In this document: piece by piece, positions 56,701 through 64,000 of the stretch
Layout of the letters: each line of letters starts with the position of its first letter
How positions within the stretch are numbered: position 1 is the first letter of the stretch
Source of the DNA: JBDRMV01 sp043825615
GTDB taxonomy: Bacteria; CG03
Reading direction: 5' to 3'
Length of the DNA: 64,000 bases
Assembly: GCA_043825615.1 (NCBI GenBank)
Contig: JBDRRS010000014.1
Coordinates: 121,729-185,728, forward strand
Notes under the pieces: generated by a model
What the model was told of the DNA's origin: nothing
The model's database searches: none
What the model saw: the letters and a program-made list of their open reading frames with translations, nothing else
Program-made: the position numbers and the translations under genes

Positions 56701-59700
56701 CAGCTCTTCCGTCGGAAATCGGCTTTAATCTGAAACAGATAAACCTTACGGTGAACATACCGGATTCCCAGGCCGCCGGCATCTATACTTCCACCGTTAC
56801 CGCCAGGGACGACGACGGCGACCCCGAGGACACCTTTATTCTCAGCGTTACCGTTGCCGGCAGTGAAGATATCGACGTGCAGAACAACGGAGGCGATGTC
56901 GTATCCAACACCCTTTCTCTTTCCGGCGATCCCGACTCGAACGACTCCGGTAATTTTATCGTTGAAAATACCGGAAACATCACTCTTACGGATATTCAGT
57001 TCAGCGCTACCGGTTTAAGCGGAGCAGGCGCTCTCTCTATCAGCTCGTCCAATGTTTCATTTAATCCCGTAACGATAGAAACCCTTTCTTACGAAACGGG
57101 TTCTGCCACAACCTCTGTTACGCTGACCGTCGGCATACCTCCCGACCAGGGAGCGGGCTCCTATCAGGGAACCATTTCGGTTAAGGATGACGACGGAACG
57201 CCCCAGGATACTTTCGGCATAAAAGTTGTTGTCAATGCGGTAGAGGTTATCGATATTCATAACAATGATGCGGACGTTTCCGGAAACATGCTGGATTTAA
57301 CGGGGTACCCGCTGGATATTTCAAGCGGAAGTTTTATTCTTGAAAACAAGAGCAATGTCGACCTTACGGATGTTCAGTTTGTTTCGTCGGTTCTTTCCGA
57401 CGGTTCCGGACACAATATACCTGCGGGAAGCATTTCCTTTAATCCGGGGAGTATTTCTAATTTTGACTACGAATCAGGGCGGGATACAGCATCCGTTCGG
57501 CTGACCGTGACAATTCCGGGAAACCAGAACCCGGGAATATATATCGGGACCGTTCAGGCGCGGGATGACGACGGAACTCCTTCGGATTCTTTTACACTCC
57601 GTGTGACGGTGCAGGGCAGTGAGTCGCTTGATGTCAGGGACAACAGCCTTAACCTGGTTTCCAACACGCTCTCTATTTCAGGCAATCCGCTGACCACTCC
57701 GTATGGATATTTCCTCGTTGAGAATGACGGTAATATTCAACTGACAAACATTGCATTAACGGCTGTTGCTCTTTCGGGTTCCGGAGGAACAATTCCTTCC
57801 TCGGAAATATTTTTTGTCCCTGCAAGTATCTCAAATCTTGATTATGAAACAGGCAGCGATACTACGGCAGTCAAATTGTCTGTTTCTATTCCGGAAAAAC
57901 AGTACCCGGGTGTCTATTTCAGCACGGTTACGGTGCAGGACGATGACGGCGACCCTTCGGATACTTTCTTTTTTAATCTGACGGTAAATACGCAGGAAGG
58001 TTTAAATGTTCTCAACAATACCGGCGATGTTTCCGGCAATGTTATGTCTCTGGGCGGTGGTCCCGGAAGCAGTCAGGAAGGAATCTTTTACGCTGACAAT
58101 ACAGGAAACGTTGACCTGGATGGTGTCAATTTTATTTCCTCGAACCTGACTTCAGCCGTCAGCACCATTACCGCAGCAAACATTTCATTCTCTACCTCCG
58201 CCGCTTATATCAATTATGAAAGCGGGAATTCGACAATAAGCGTTACTCTTACGCTTAACATTCCTTCAGGCCAGGCGGCAGGTTTTTATACAGGGGTAAT
58301 TCTCGTGCGCGATGATGACCTTTCGCCCGAGGATACTTTCAGCATCGCCGTTACCGTTAATCCATCGGAAAATATGGACGTTCAGGAAAGCAGCGTAACC
58401 CTTTCCGGGGCTCCGGGGCAGAACAGGACAGGCAGCGTTATAATAGAGAACACCGGCAACGTTGACCTGAATGATATAGAGTTTTCAGCCAGTTCCTTTA
58501 ACGGCGGTATGATTTCATCAGCCGTAATTACTTTTTCTCCGGGAAGCATTGCAAATCTGGATTACGAGTCCGGGCTCGGCACGACTTCGGTTCAGATAAC
58601 CGTCGCCATTCCCGGAGGCCAGCCGCCAGGTGTCTATGTTTCAACCGTGACCGTGCGGGACGACGACCTCACACCTTCCGATACTTTTTTTATCTATCTG
58701 ACAGTTTCCGGCGTGGACGGTCTTGATGTACATGACAACGGCGGCGACTTATCCGGAAATCTCTTATCCGTTTCAGGGAATTCCGGAGCGGTCTCTTCCT
58801 CGGGAACATTCGTTACGGCCAACACCGGCAATACCACCCTCAGCGGCATAATATTTTCAACAAGTAATTTTATTTCCGGCGCAAATATTATTACGCGCGA
58901 AAAAATAAGTTTCAGTTCCTCAACTCTGACCCTCCTCGTAGGAAGCAGTTCTTCCGTAAAGATGAGCGTAAACATTCCTTCGGGCCAGCCGCCCGGCATT
59001 TATACTTCATCCGTTACGGTGCAGGATGTTGCTGGAACTCCTTCGGATTCTTTTTCGGTGGAACTTACGGTAAATTCGGCGGAAGGACTGGATGTTCAGG
59101 AAAGCAGTATTACGCTGTCGGGTCTGCCGGGGCAGAACAGGACAGGCAGCGTTATAATAGAGAACACCGGCAACGTTGACCTGAATGATATAGAGTTTTC
59201 AGCCAGTTCTTTTAACGGCGGATTAATTCCGGCAAGTGCAGTCAGTTTTTCTCCGGGAAGCATCGCGAATCTGGACTATGAGACAGGAAGCGACACGACT
59301 CCGGTGCAGATAACTGTATCCATCCCTGACAGCCAGGCGCCCGGTCTATACATTTCAACCGTGACCGTGCGGGACGACGACCTCACACCTTCCGATACTT
59401 TCTTTATTTATCTGACAGTAAACAGCACAGGCATACTTAATATACGGAATAATGACGTTGAAATATCCACCCCGAGGGTCTGCGGAAATCTCCTTACTCT
59501 TTACGGCAGTGTGGGCGAAACGACAACGGGATATTTCAGGATAGAAAACGCAGGCAATGTTGATTTTACCGGTGTCAATTTTGCAGGCAGTGACCTTGTT
59601 ACAGGTTCAGGCAGCGGTCTAATCGCTTCATCAAGCGTAACTTTTACTCCTTCTTCTCTTGCAGGGCTTGATTATGAAACCGGTATTGATACCAAAACAA

Positions 59701-62700
59701 TTACTGTCTGTGTATATATCTCAAGCGGTGCAGGTCTTTACGAAGGCACTGTCATTGCCGGAGGGAACTGGAATTCAAATACATCGTCCGACACTTTTAC
59801 ATTACAGGTTGCGGTAAGCGACCCAAACGAAAGTTTCAGTATTCTATCGTCCAGCAAAGACGTTGACAGCGACAGGATTATGACGCTAACAGGAAACTGC
59901 GGCTTTGTTTCGTCTTCAGGAACCTTTGCTATAGGGAATTCGGGAGCGGTTTTAATTGACAGTATAAGTTTTATATCCACCGCCCTCGAGGATTCCGAAG
60001 GTCACAGCATTTCATCAGACAGTGTGGTATTTTCAACTTCACCCCTGTCAAATCTGGCACAGGGAGCTACTGAATATATAAATCTTTCCGTGAACATTCC
60101 TTCCCTTCAGGCGCGCGCAACTTATTACGCAACAATCACCGCCAGTGACGACGACGGTTCTCCGGCAGACAATTTTACTTTAAAACTTATTGTTGAACCG
60201 ACTGAAGGACTTAATGTATGTGATAACTACAGCCAGGGAAGTGTTTCACAAAGTACCATGACTCTCGCAGGGGATCCCGGTTCTCTGGTCAGCGGGGAAT
60301 TTGTTGTGGAGAATACAGGAAACATTACACTGGACGGCATAGAGTTCAGCGCATCGGATTTTAACGGCGGGGCTATTTCTTTTTCCGTTATCAGTTTTGT
60401 TCCCGCAGGCATTGATTCACTTTCATTCGAAGGTTCAAGTACAACCGTTGTTCAGGTAAAAGTGAATATTTCTTCCACCCAGTCAGCCGGAATTTATATT
60501 TCAACCGTAAATGTAAGAGATGACGATTTGTCGCCCGATGACACTTTTTATATCCGGCTGACGGTAAATTCCGTTGAAGACATTTCGCTGAACGTCAGCA
60601 GCGTGACGGTGGCCGGTGACCCGAATTTTGCAAGTTCACTGGGGACGTTCACGGTGACCAACAGCGGAAACGTTTCTCTCGATAACATCGTTTTTTCAAC
60701 GAGTAATCTTATCAGCGGTTCCAATTCAATCCCGGGGCACCTTATTACTTTTTCAACCGGCGGTTTCAGTTTAGTAATAGGTTTAAGCACAAGTGTCAGG
60801 GTAGGTGTTTCTGCTATTCCGGACGAGCAGCCGGCGGGAACGTACCTGGGCAGCGTGGTGGTTTCAACCGGCGGCCCAATGCAGGAGACATTTACCTTAA
60901 GATGCACGGTAAATGAGGATAAGAATATTGATGTTGACGATAACGCTCTGAATGTGAACCAGAGCACAATGACTTTGAGCGGAGCCCCGGCGAGTTCCGC
61001 CGCGGGGGACTTTCTTGTCAGGAATAACGGGAATGTAAACCTGACAAACATAATTTTTGAGGTAACTGATTTCCAGGGGGCAGGTATAACAATTTCATCA
61101 ACCGCCGTGACTTTCTCGCCTTCCGGTGTAGGGAATCTTCCCTATGAAACAGGGAATGACACCGTCTCTGTGCGGATGAGCGTCGCGATACCTTCGGGGA
61201 AAGAAGCGGGGTTGTATGTTTCAACAGTGACGGTAAAAGACGGCAGCCTTTCCGCCTGCGACACCTTCTTTATCCGTCTGAATGTGACCGCAGCCGAGAA
61301 TCTCTCTCTGGACGTAAGCAGTGTAACGGTGCGCGGCGCCCCGGGTTTTACAAGTTCGCTTGGGACGTTCACGGTGACCAACAGCGGCAATATATCGTTG
61401 AGCAATATTATTTTTTCAACAAATAATCTTGTCAGCGGTTCAAATTTCATTGAGGGGAACCTGATTTCATTTTCAACCGGCGGTTTCAGTCTGGAAATAA
61501 GTTCAAGCATAAGTGTCAAGGTTAGCGTCTCCATTTCCAGCAGCCAGCCGGCGGGAACTTATCTGGGCAGCGTAGTGGTAAAAGACGATGATGACTCTCC
61601 TCAGAAAACATTTACTTTGAGATGCACGGTGAATGAGGATAAGAATATTGATGTTGACGATAACGCATTGAATGTGAACCAGAGCACAATGTCCATTAGC
61701 GGCGCGCCGGTAAGTTCCGCATCGGGAGATTTTCTTGTCAGGAATATCGGCAATGTAAATTTGACGGACATAAATTTTGAGGTGAATGAATTCCTGTCAT
61801 CAGGCAGCGCCGTCATTTCCTCAAATACGGTGACATTTTCACCCGCTGGTATAGGGTATCTTTCCTATGTAACGGGGAATGATACCGTGGCGGTTCGGAT
61901 GAGCGTCGCGATACCTTCGGGGAAAGAAGCGGGGTTGTATGTTTCAACGGTAACGGTAAAAGACGGCAGCCTTTCCGCCTGCGACACCTTCTTTATCCGT
62001 CTGAATGTGACTGCAGCCGAGAAACTCTCTCTGGACATAAGCAGTGTAACGGTAAGCGGTGACCCCGGAGTTGTAAGTTCGTCGGGAACTTTTACTGTAA
62101 CCAACAGCGGCAATATATCGTTGAGCAATATTATTTTTTCCACGAACGCGCTTATCAGCGGTTCCAATTCAATTCAGGGACACCTGATTTCATTCTCAAC
62201 CGGCGGTTTCAGTTTAGGAATAAGTTCAGGCATAAGTGTCAAGGTGAGTGTTTCTAACATTCCCGCCAGCCAGCCGGCGGGAACATATCTGGGAAATGTG
62301 GTTGTGAAAGATGATGACGGTGCACCGCAGGAGACATTTACACTGAGATGCACGGTGAATGAGGATAGGAATATTGATGTTGACGATAACGCCCTGAATG
62401 TGAACCAGAGCACAATGACCGTAAGCGGAGCCCCGTCAAGTTCCGCCTCGGGAGATTTTCTTGTCAGGAATAACGGAAATGTAAACCTGACGGATATTAT
62501 TTTTGAAGTAAATGATTTTCAGGGAACCGGCCCGTCGATATCCTCAAACACTGTGACCTTCTCACCTTCCGGGATCGGAGTCATTTCTTATGAAACGGGC
62601 AGCGACACCGTGGCGGTGCGGATGAGCGTCGCAATCCCTTCGGGGCAGGACGAGGGTCTATATGTTTCAACGGTAACTGTAAAGGACGGCGGTCTCCTTG

Positions 62701-64000
62701 CCTGCGACACCTTCTTCGTCCGTTTAACCGTTACGGCGGATGAAGGTCTGGATGTGCATAACAACGAACTCAGCATATCTTCCAATGTTCTGGTCATAAA
62801 CGGAGAGCCGGGCGACTTTAAAAGCGGCTGCTTCATAATCGAGAACACAGGTAATATCGCCCTTACCGGCATTATCTTCTCAACGGGTCCGCTCACAAGC
62901 GGAGCGAATACGATTCCGGGAGAGCAAATCTCATTCAGCACCTCATCTTTCAATCTTCAGAAAGGATTAACCGCCTGCGCCACGCTTTATCTCAACATAC
63001 CTGCGGGACAGGCTCTCGGAACTTACCTGGCTACCATTACGGTTAAACATGATGACGGTACGCCTCAGGATACTTTTGTCCTGGAAGTGAACGTCAATAC
63101 CGAAGCCGTTGATATTCATGACAACGGCGGAACCGTGTCCGCAAATATCATGAGCCTTTCGGGGAATCCCGGAAATTCCGTCAGCGGCAATTTTATAATT
63201 GAGAATACGGGTTCCGTGGCGCTGGACAACCTTGTGCTTGTCTCCACTCACCTCCGCTCGGGTTCTTATACCATTCCGTCGTCAACAATATCCTTCACGC
63301 CTTCTTCCGTCACCATCCTTGATTTTCAGGAAAGTTCCACCAACACCATCTCTGTCCAGTTGAATGTTTATATTCCCGTCGGACAGCCCGCCGGTATTTA
63401 CACCTCAACAGTTGCGGTCGTTGATGACGACGGTCAGCCGTCGGATACTTTCACGCTCCGGCTTACGGTAAATCAGATGCCGGGTCTGGATATTCAGGAT
63501 AATTCTCCGGACCTGTCCTCCGGCACCATGTCACTGACGGGGAACAGGGATACCGTTTTAAGCGGCAGTTTTATTCTTGAGAATACGGGTAATATCAACC
63601 TGGATAACATCGTATTTATCTCCACGGATTTGGGAAGCCCCAGCGGCACGATTCTTTCAACGGATATCAGTTTCAGCACCGGTACGGCATCTACCGCTGC
63701 AATTGACCTTGCTTTCGGCGCGACGGTAGCGGTCAGAATTTCCGTTGATGTATCTTCCGCCCAGCCGTACGGGCTCTACTCGGGAACAATCACGGTTATG
63801 GACGACGACGGTTCCCCCTCGGATTCGTTTTTCCTTATGGTAGATATTTCCGATGAAAAATTTTCTATGTTCCACTATGTTGACGGTTCAACCGTAACTT
63901 TATCAACAATGACTTTATCGGGCTTTGCCGGGAACATTTCTTCCGGAACATTTTTCCTTGAAAATAACGGTTCGGTATTATTGGATAATATTGAATTCAT
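50742..64000 (+). CDS. Second giant exported Ig-like repeat protein (3' partial)
   Basis: I read the frame from the ATG at 50742 to the last base with no stop: 4,419 codons, continuing past the window. Residues 1 to about 24 are a signal peptide (KKIIGIILTAVMV...ANAALA). Then comes a unique region of about 500 residues beginning DPEWWDPDAVGAGDDWHYRLTI, loosely like DUF2341-type surface domains. From about 52320 onward the protein consists of a roughly 120-residue repeat: (D)IHNNxGDVSGNIMSLSG, a GxFxIENTGNxxLxxIxFS strand pair, NISFxPxxIANLDYETGSDT, LTVxIPxGQPAGTYxSTVTVKDDDGTPSDTFxLxLTVN. I count 31 full copies plus a partial one, counted by the DDDGxPSDTF-like turn. The fold should be an Ig-like stalk of the CARDB/NEW3 kind. 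Role unknown; adhesin or surface fibre is an inference. Strong promoter, apparently leaderless. Confidence 0.9.
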   Translation, partial: MKKIIGIILTAVMVTAVPANAALADPEWWDPDAVGAGDDWHYRLTITVSAGLYDRYDCPVIYELDFNDLLNRLGVTGTFDVNSPRVVEVTSIGTVLGERKSWFEAPVFISSVNARGHLIWNFNGISPAGAVRYYNIYFDIAENGSKAAPSYRVSTAVTSLSNGTISIENISSQMSFSNLIYNATDYIVSDCIKVSLEDANEDYSSHQNPAFLANDGAFPYDMGVSSRVINESDFKIVRGWVSPDNHLFIRQLYIMTSGKSFIRANFIDNTLSSDYEEVRFFNYIDSNFAGESSGDDQVKYTANLIYSRDATPGTHFGFMSNLLPSKYCAQCTSYTPGKLLANNIQPSKRQDRKEDIDAAMQWNFDGGVYSLLPATSTTMLMEAQAVGTIGEIKNTLNNLTDLPAVSTTALEGFGIDITLPVAGNIYDTWESLSLSADSDAGQYLCTNSSNTMEGQLEKFTTYWYGMGEVHLQSAGDETYTYSYDIPAGEVGTQDWRLRVWPGMSDSSPVYDNGYVTVDTVTFKVGSFDIHNFDADVSSNIMSLSVNPGNSKSGSFVIENTGGSGIDNIIFYSSELTKSGITISTSNITFSPATVANLNPGSVNTIQMTVAVPANQPPGVYSSSVTSCDDDGTPSDIFLLALTVNSVEDVDVQDNAGDVTASIMTLSGDSGADRNGTFVVENTGNVDLTAVTFSCADLYDGSGSTITAANISFDVSGSTFIASLPFQVSVNTRTVILTVSIPDGQKAATYSGSVTAEDDDGAPFDVFTVRVVVSATEALRNKDNDGGVTASTMSLTGIHATSQSGYFFIENYGNINLNNILFSADDLSDGAGHTIPGANITFMPNIVANLNFEAGSNTASIKLTVSIPAGQSTGTYSGYITLEDDDLIPSDNFLCEVIVSSSEALDVLNNWGNVSGNLMTLMEEPSASATGYFKIENTGNVALTDLEFNSSELYNGTGGTITASNVIFTPGTVASLDFAAGSDTQTIALCVNIPIGQSSGTYTGTVTALDDDSDPSDTFSLEVIVSTGSEKIDIRNNDGDLSGNVMTFSVDASSSGSGIFIIDNTGTAEVGGLEFSSTELLDSYGHAISTGNISYSPVSVGAFGVSESTTILLTVNVDAGQPAGAYQATVSAENEGYPADFFILSVTVNADENLEVFNDSAGVTGNIMSLLGDPFSSPSGSFTVINNGNIDINNIQFNSTALSDTGDNIPSAQIVFDINPLANLSFLAGSNTQTVNLTVNIPDEQAAGTYTGTITAKDDDGSPSDTFGLKVTVNSKEDIDVQNNGADMAANELTLTGNPQTSQTGNFIVENTGNVVFSQIQFYKAELYNGTGSTITVDKISFDYSGSTVIATLPYTTGSDEAIVQLTVSISSAQPAGTYTGTVSVKDSDGDPSDTFSLKVIVNQKEDLDIQDDAGGLAASIMTLSGNPGTSQSGNFKVENTGNVLLDDIIYASTIMDDGGSNNIGTAYITFIPAGTASLDFETGSDIVSSTVTVDIPSEQAPGLYSGVVTAKDDDDTPSDTFITRLTVNGVEDIAVQNNYLDIIASSMTLSGAPGATVTGDFGIENTGNISLGNVIFSASLLEDGAGSISTSVIVFTPGLIANLNYKAGSDKQDIEISISIPAAQPPGIYVSTITVKDDDGTPSSAFLLKLTVNDYENLNVHNNDMDVWGNEMHITGAFGESATGYFLLENTGNMDLTGIEFISADLEHGTLVDALGDPITIAAGDVDFVPVSGVLDLSYAAGSDTQAVLITVDLSGVPNTEAGIYSGIITVRDDVDGPADTFALFVNVTGDESIDIHNNDRDVSGGVLTINGVLGSVATGYFVLENTGISTAENIVVFNTGDLDDGAGHKILASNIKFDPDYTFSLGVGSTQTIAVGITSPVLQYPATYYSVIMAQDDDGTPSDSVILKVIIGNYEALDIHDNEKDISSGIMSLSGNPDTSQNGDFVIENTGNCALNNIEFVPASLSDGAGHTISPDNIIFDINPIAALPSEIGFNLKQINLTVNIPDSQAAGIYTSTVTARDDDGDPEDTFILSVTVAGSEDIDVQNNGGDVVSNTLSLSGDPDSNDSGNFIVENTGNITLTDIQFSATGLSGAGALSISSSNVSFNPVTIETLSYETGSATTSVTLTVGIPPDQGAGSYQGTISVKDDDGTPQDTFGIKVVVNAVEVIDIHNNDADVSGNMLDLTGYPLDISSGSFILENKSNVDLTDVQFVSSVLSDGSGHNIPAGSISFNPGSISNFDYESGRDTASVRLTVTIPGNQNPGIYIGTVQARDDDGTPSDSFTLRVTVQGSESLDVRDNSLNLVSNTLSISGNPLTTPYGYFLVENDGNIQLTNIALTAVALSGSGGTIPSSEIFFVPASISNLDYETGSDTTAVKLSVSIPEKQYPGVYFSTVTVQDDDGDPSDTFFFNLTVNTQEGLNVLNNTGDVSGNVMSLGGGPGSSQEGIFYADNTGNVDLDGVNFISSNLTSAVSTITAANISFSTSAAYINYESGNSTISVTLTLNIPSGQAAGFYTGVILVRDDDLSPEDTFSIAVTVNPSENMDVQESSVTLSGAPGQNRTGSVIIENTGNVDLNDIEFSASSFNGGMISSAVITFSPGSIANLDYESGLGTTSVQITVAIPGGQPPGVYVSTVTVRDDDLTPSDTFFIYLTVSGVDGLDVHDNGGDLSGNLLSVSGNSGAVSSSGTFVTANTGNTTLSGIIFSTSNFISGANIITREKISFSSSTLTLLVGSSSSVKMSVNIPSGQPPGIYTSSVTVQDVAGTPSDSFSVELTVNSAEGLDVQESSITLSGLPGQNRTGSVIIENTGNVDLNDIEFSASSFNGGLIPASAVSFSPGSIANLDYETGSDTTPVQITVSIPDSQAPGLYISTVTVRDDDLTPSDTFFIYLTVNSTGILNIRNNDVEISTPRVCGNLLTLYGSVGETTTGYFRIENAGNVDFTGVNFAGSDLVTGSGSGLIASSSVTFTPSSLAGLDYETGIDTKTITVCVYISSGAGLYEGTVIAGGNWNSNTSSDTFTLQVAVSDPNESFSILSSSKDVDSDRIMTLTGNCGFVSSSGTFAIGNSGAVLIDSISFISTALEDSEGHSISSDSVVFSTSPLSNLAQGATEYINLSVNIPSLQARATYYATITASDDDGSPADNFTLKLIVEPTEGLNVCDNYSQGSVSQSTMTLAGDPGSLVSGEFVVENTGNITLDGIEFSASDFNGGAISFSVISFVPAGIDSLSFEGSSTTVVQVKVNISSTQSAGIYISTVNVRDDDLSPDDTFYIRLTVNSVEDISLNVSSVTVAGDPNFASSLGTFTVTNSGNVSLDNIVFSTSNLISGSNSIPGHLITFSTGGFSLVIGLSTSVRVGVSAIPDEQPAGTYLGSVVVSTGGPMQETFTLRCTVNEDKNIDVDDNALNVNQSTMTLSGAPASSAAGDFLVRNNGNVNLTNIIFEVTDFQGAGITISSTAVTFSPSGVGNLPYETGNDTVSVRMSVAIPSGKEAGLYVSTVTVKDGSLSACDTFFIRLNVTAAENLSLDVSSVTVRGAPGFTSSLGTFTVTNSGNISLSNIIFSTNNLVSGSNFIEGNLISFSTGGFSLEISSSISVKVSVSISSSQPAGTYLGSVVVKDDDDSPQKTFTLRCTVNEDKNIDVDDNALNVNQSTMSISGAPVSSASGDFLVRNIGNVNLTDINFEVNEFLSSGSAVISSNTVTFSPAGIGYLSYVTGNDTVAVRMSVAIPSGKEAGLYVSTVTVKDGSLSACDTFFIRLNVTAAEKLSLDISSVTVSGDPGVVSSSGTFTVTNSGNISLSNIIFSTNALISGSNSIQGHLISFSTGGFSLGISSGISVKVSVSNIPASQPAGTYLGNVVVKDDDGAPQETFTLRCTVNEDRNIDVDDNALNVNQSTMTVSGAPSSSASGDFLVRNNGNVNLTDIIFEVNDFQGTGPSISSNTVTFSPSGIGVISYETGSDTVAVRMSVAIPSGQDEGLYVSTVTVKDGGLLACDTFFVRLTVTADEGLDVHNNELSISSNVLVINGEPGDFKSGCFIIENTGNIALTGIIFSTGPLTSGANTIPGEQISFSTSSFNLQKGLTACATLYLNIPAGQALGTYLATITVKHDDGTPQDTFVLEVNVNTEAVDIHDNGGTVSANIMSLSGNPGNSVSGNFIIENTGSVALDNLVLVSTHLRSGSYTIPSSTISFTPSSVTILDFQESSTNTISVQLNVYIPVGQPAGIYTSTVAVVDDDGQPSDTFTLRLTVNQMPGLDIQDNSPDLSSGTMSLTGNRDTVLSGSFILENTGNINLDNIVFISTDLGSPSGTILSTDISFSTGTASTAAIDLAFGATVAVRISVDVSSAQPYGLYSGTITVMDDDGSPSDSFFLMVDISDEKFSMFHYVDGSTVTLSTMTLSGFAGNISSGTFFLENNGSVLLDNIEF
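58377..59440 (+). repeat. Recent internal duplication, about 714-bp period
   Basis: 83 consecutive bases (58413-58495 and 59127-59209) are identical, and later segments (for example near 58646 and 59361) are nearly so, all offset by 714-715 bp. The duplicated unit spans two Ig-like repeats and keeps the frame. Confidence 0.85.
60570..62750 (+). repeat. Three tandem copies of a two-domain (720-729 bp) higher-order unit
   Basis: Copies start at about 60570, 61290 and 62020. Each holds one domain of type SSVTV...TSSLGTFTVTNSGN...STGGFSL and one of type NIDVDDNALNVNQSTM...DFLVRN. Long stretches (for example 61171-61296 against 61896-62024) are nearly identical in DNA. All periods are multiples of three. 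Confidence 0.88.

Overview
The window comes from a Gram-negative (diderm) bacterium of middling GC content. Outer-membrane-type genes (a PorV-like beta-barrel, LptE), a full set of bacterial housekeeping genes, archaeal-type shikimate entry enzymes, and enormous secreted repeat proteins with FlgD/T9SS-like C-terminal domains together suggest an uncultivated lineage such as Elusimicrobiota, Omnitrophota or a relative. This placement is an inference from gene content; no rRNA gene is present to fix it. There is no prophage, insertion sequence, transposase, CRISPR array or tRNA that I can support.

Layout. (1) Bases 3-20705 hold the 3' part of a giant surface-protein gene (at least 6,900 codons, start lost upstream): WD/YAQ-type repeats, FG-GAP-like repeats, many Fn3-like modules, a repeat stalk, and a C-terminal sorting-like domain. 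It overlaps by 4 bp a PorV-like protein with TPRs (20702-22582). (2) Bases 22770-27844 hold a signalling cluster: membrane histidine kinase, double receiver, single receiver, and a receiver-class III cyclase-ATPase fusion. (3) Bases 27913-33665 hold murJ, rpsT, and the leuS-lptE-holA operon. (4) Bases 33764-38079 hold a C25 (gingipain-type) peptidase with the same kind of C-terminal domain, then aroA'-aroB' (ADH synthase and 3-dehydroquinate synthase II). (5) Bases 38334-50477 are one long minus-strand run, read in the order hrcA-grpE-dnaK-dnaJ-rsmE-rpmI-rpsB-tsf-pyrH-frr-uppS-cdsA-dxr-rseP. It starts at a CIRCE operator and a good sigma70 promoter. (6) Bases 50742-64000 are a second giant exported-protein gene that runs off the right edge without a stop: a signal peptide, a unique N-terminal region, then 31 full copies and one partial copy of a roughly 120-residue Ig-like repeat.

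How it fits together. The giant repeat proteins, the C25 peptidase and the PorV-like barrel look like cargo and machinery of a type IX-like secretion route outside Bacteroidota. The minus-strand run couples heat-shock control to translation factors and envelope-lipid precursors (uppS, cdsA, dxr, rseP), and murJ and lptE serve the same envelope.

The least described feature is between and inside the genes. The chromosome carries several families of short palindromic repeats (GGGGACAGGTCTT, GGGGACGGTTCC, GGGGTCAGGTCTTGCA and a 105-115 bp hairpin family). They sit at gene ends and in places have become protein-coding: the N-terminal extension of UppS and the last codons of PyrH and MurJ are repeat-derived. 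The two clearest exported-protein genes have TATAAT boxes so close to their ATGs that they may be read from leaderless mRNAs.
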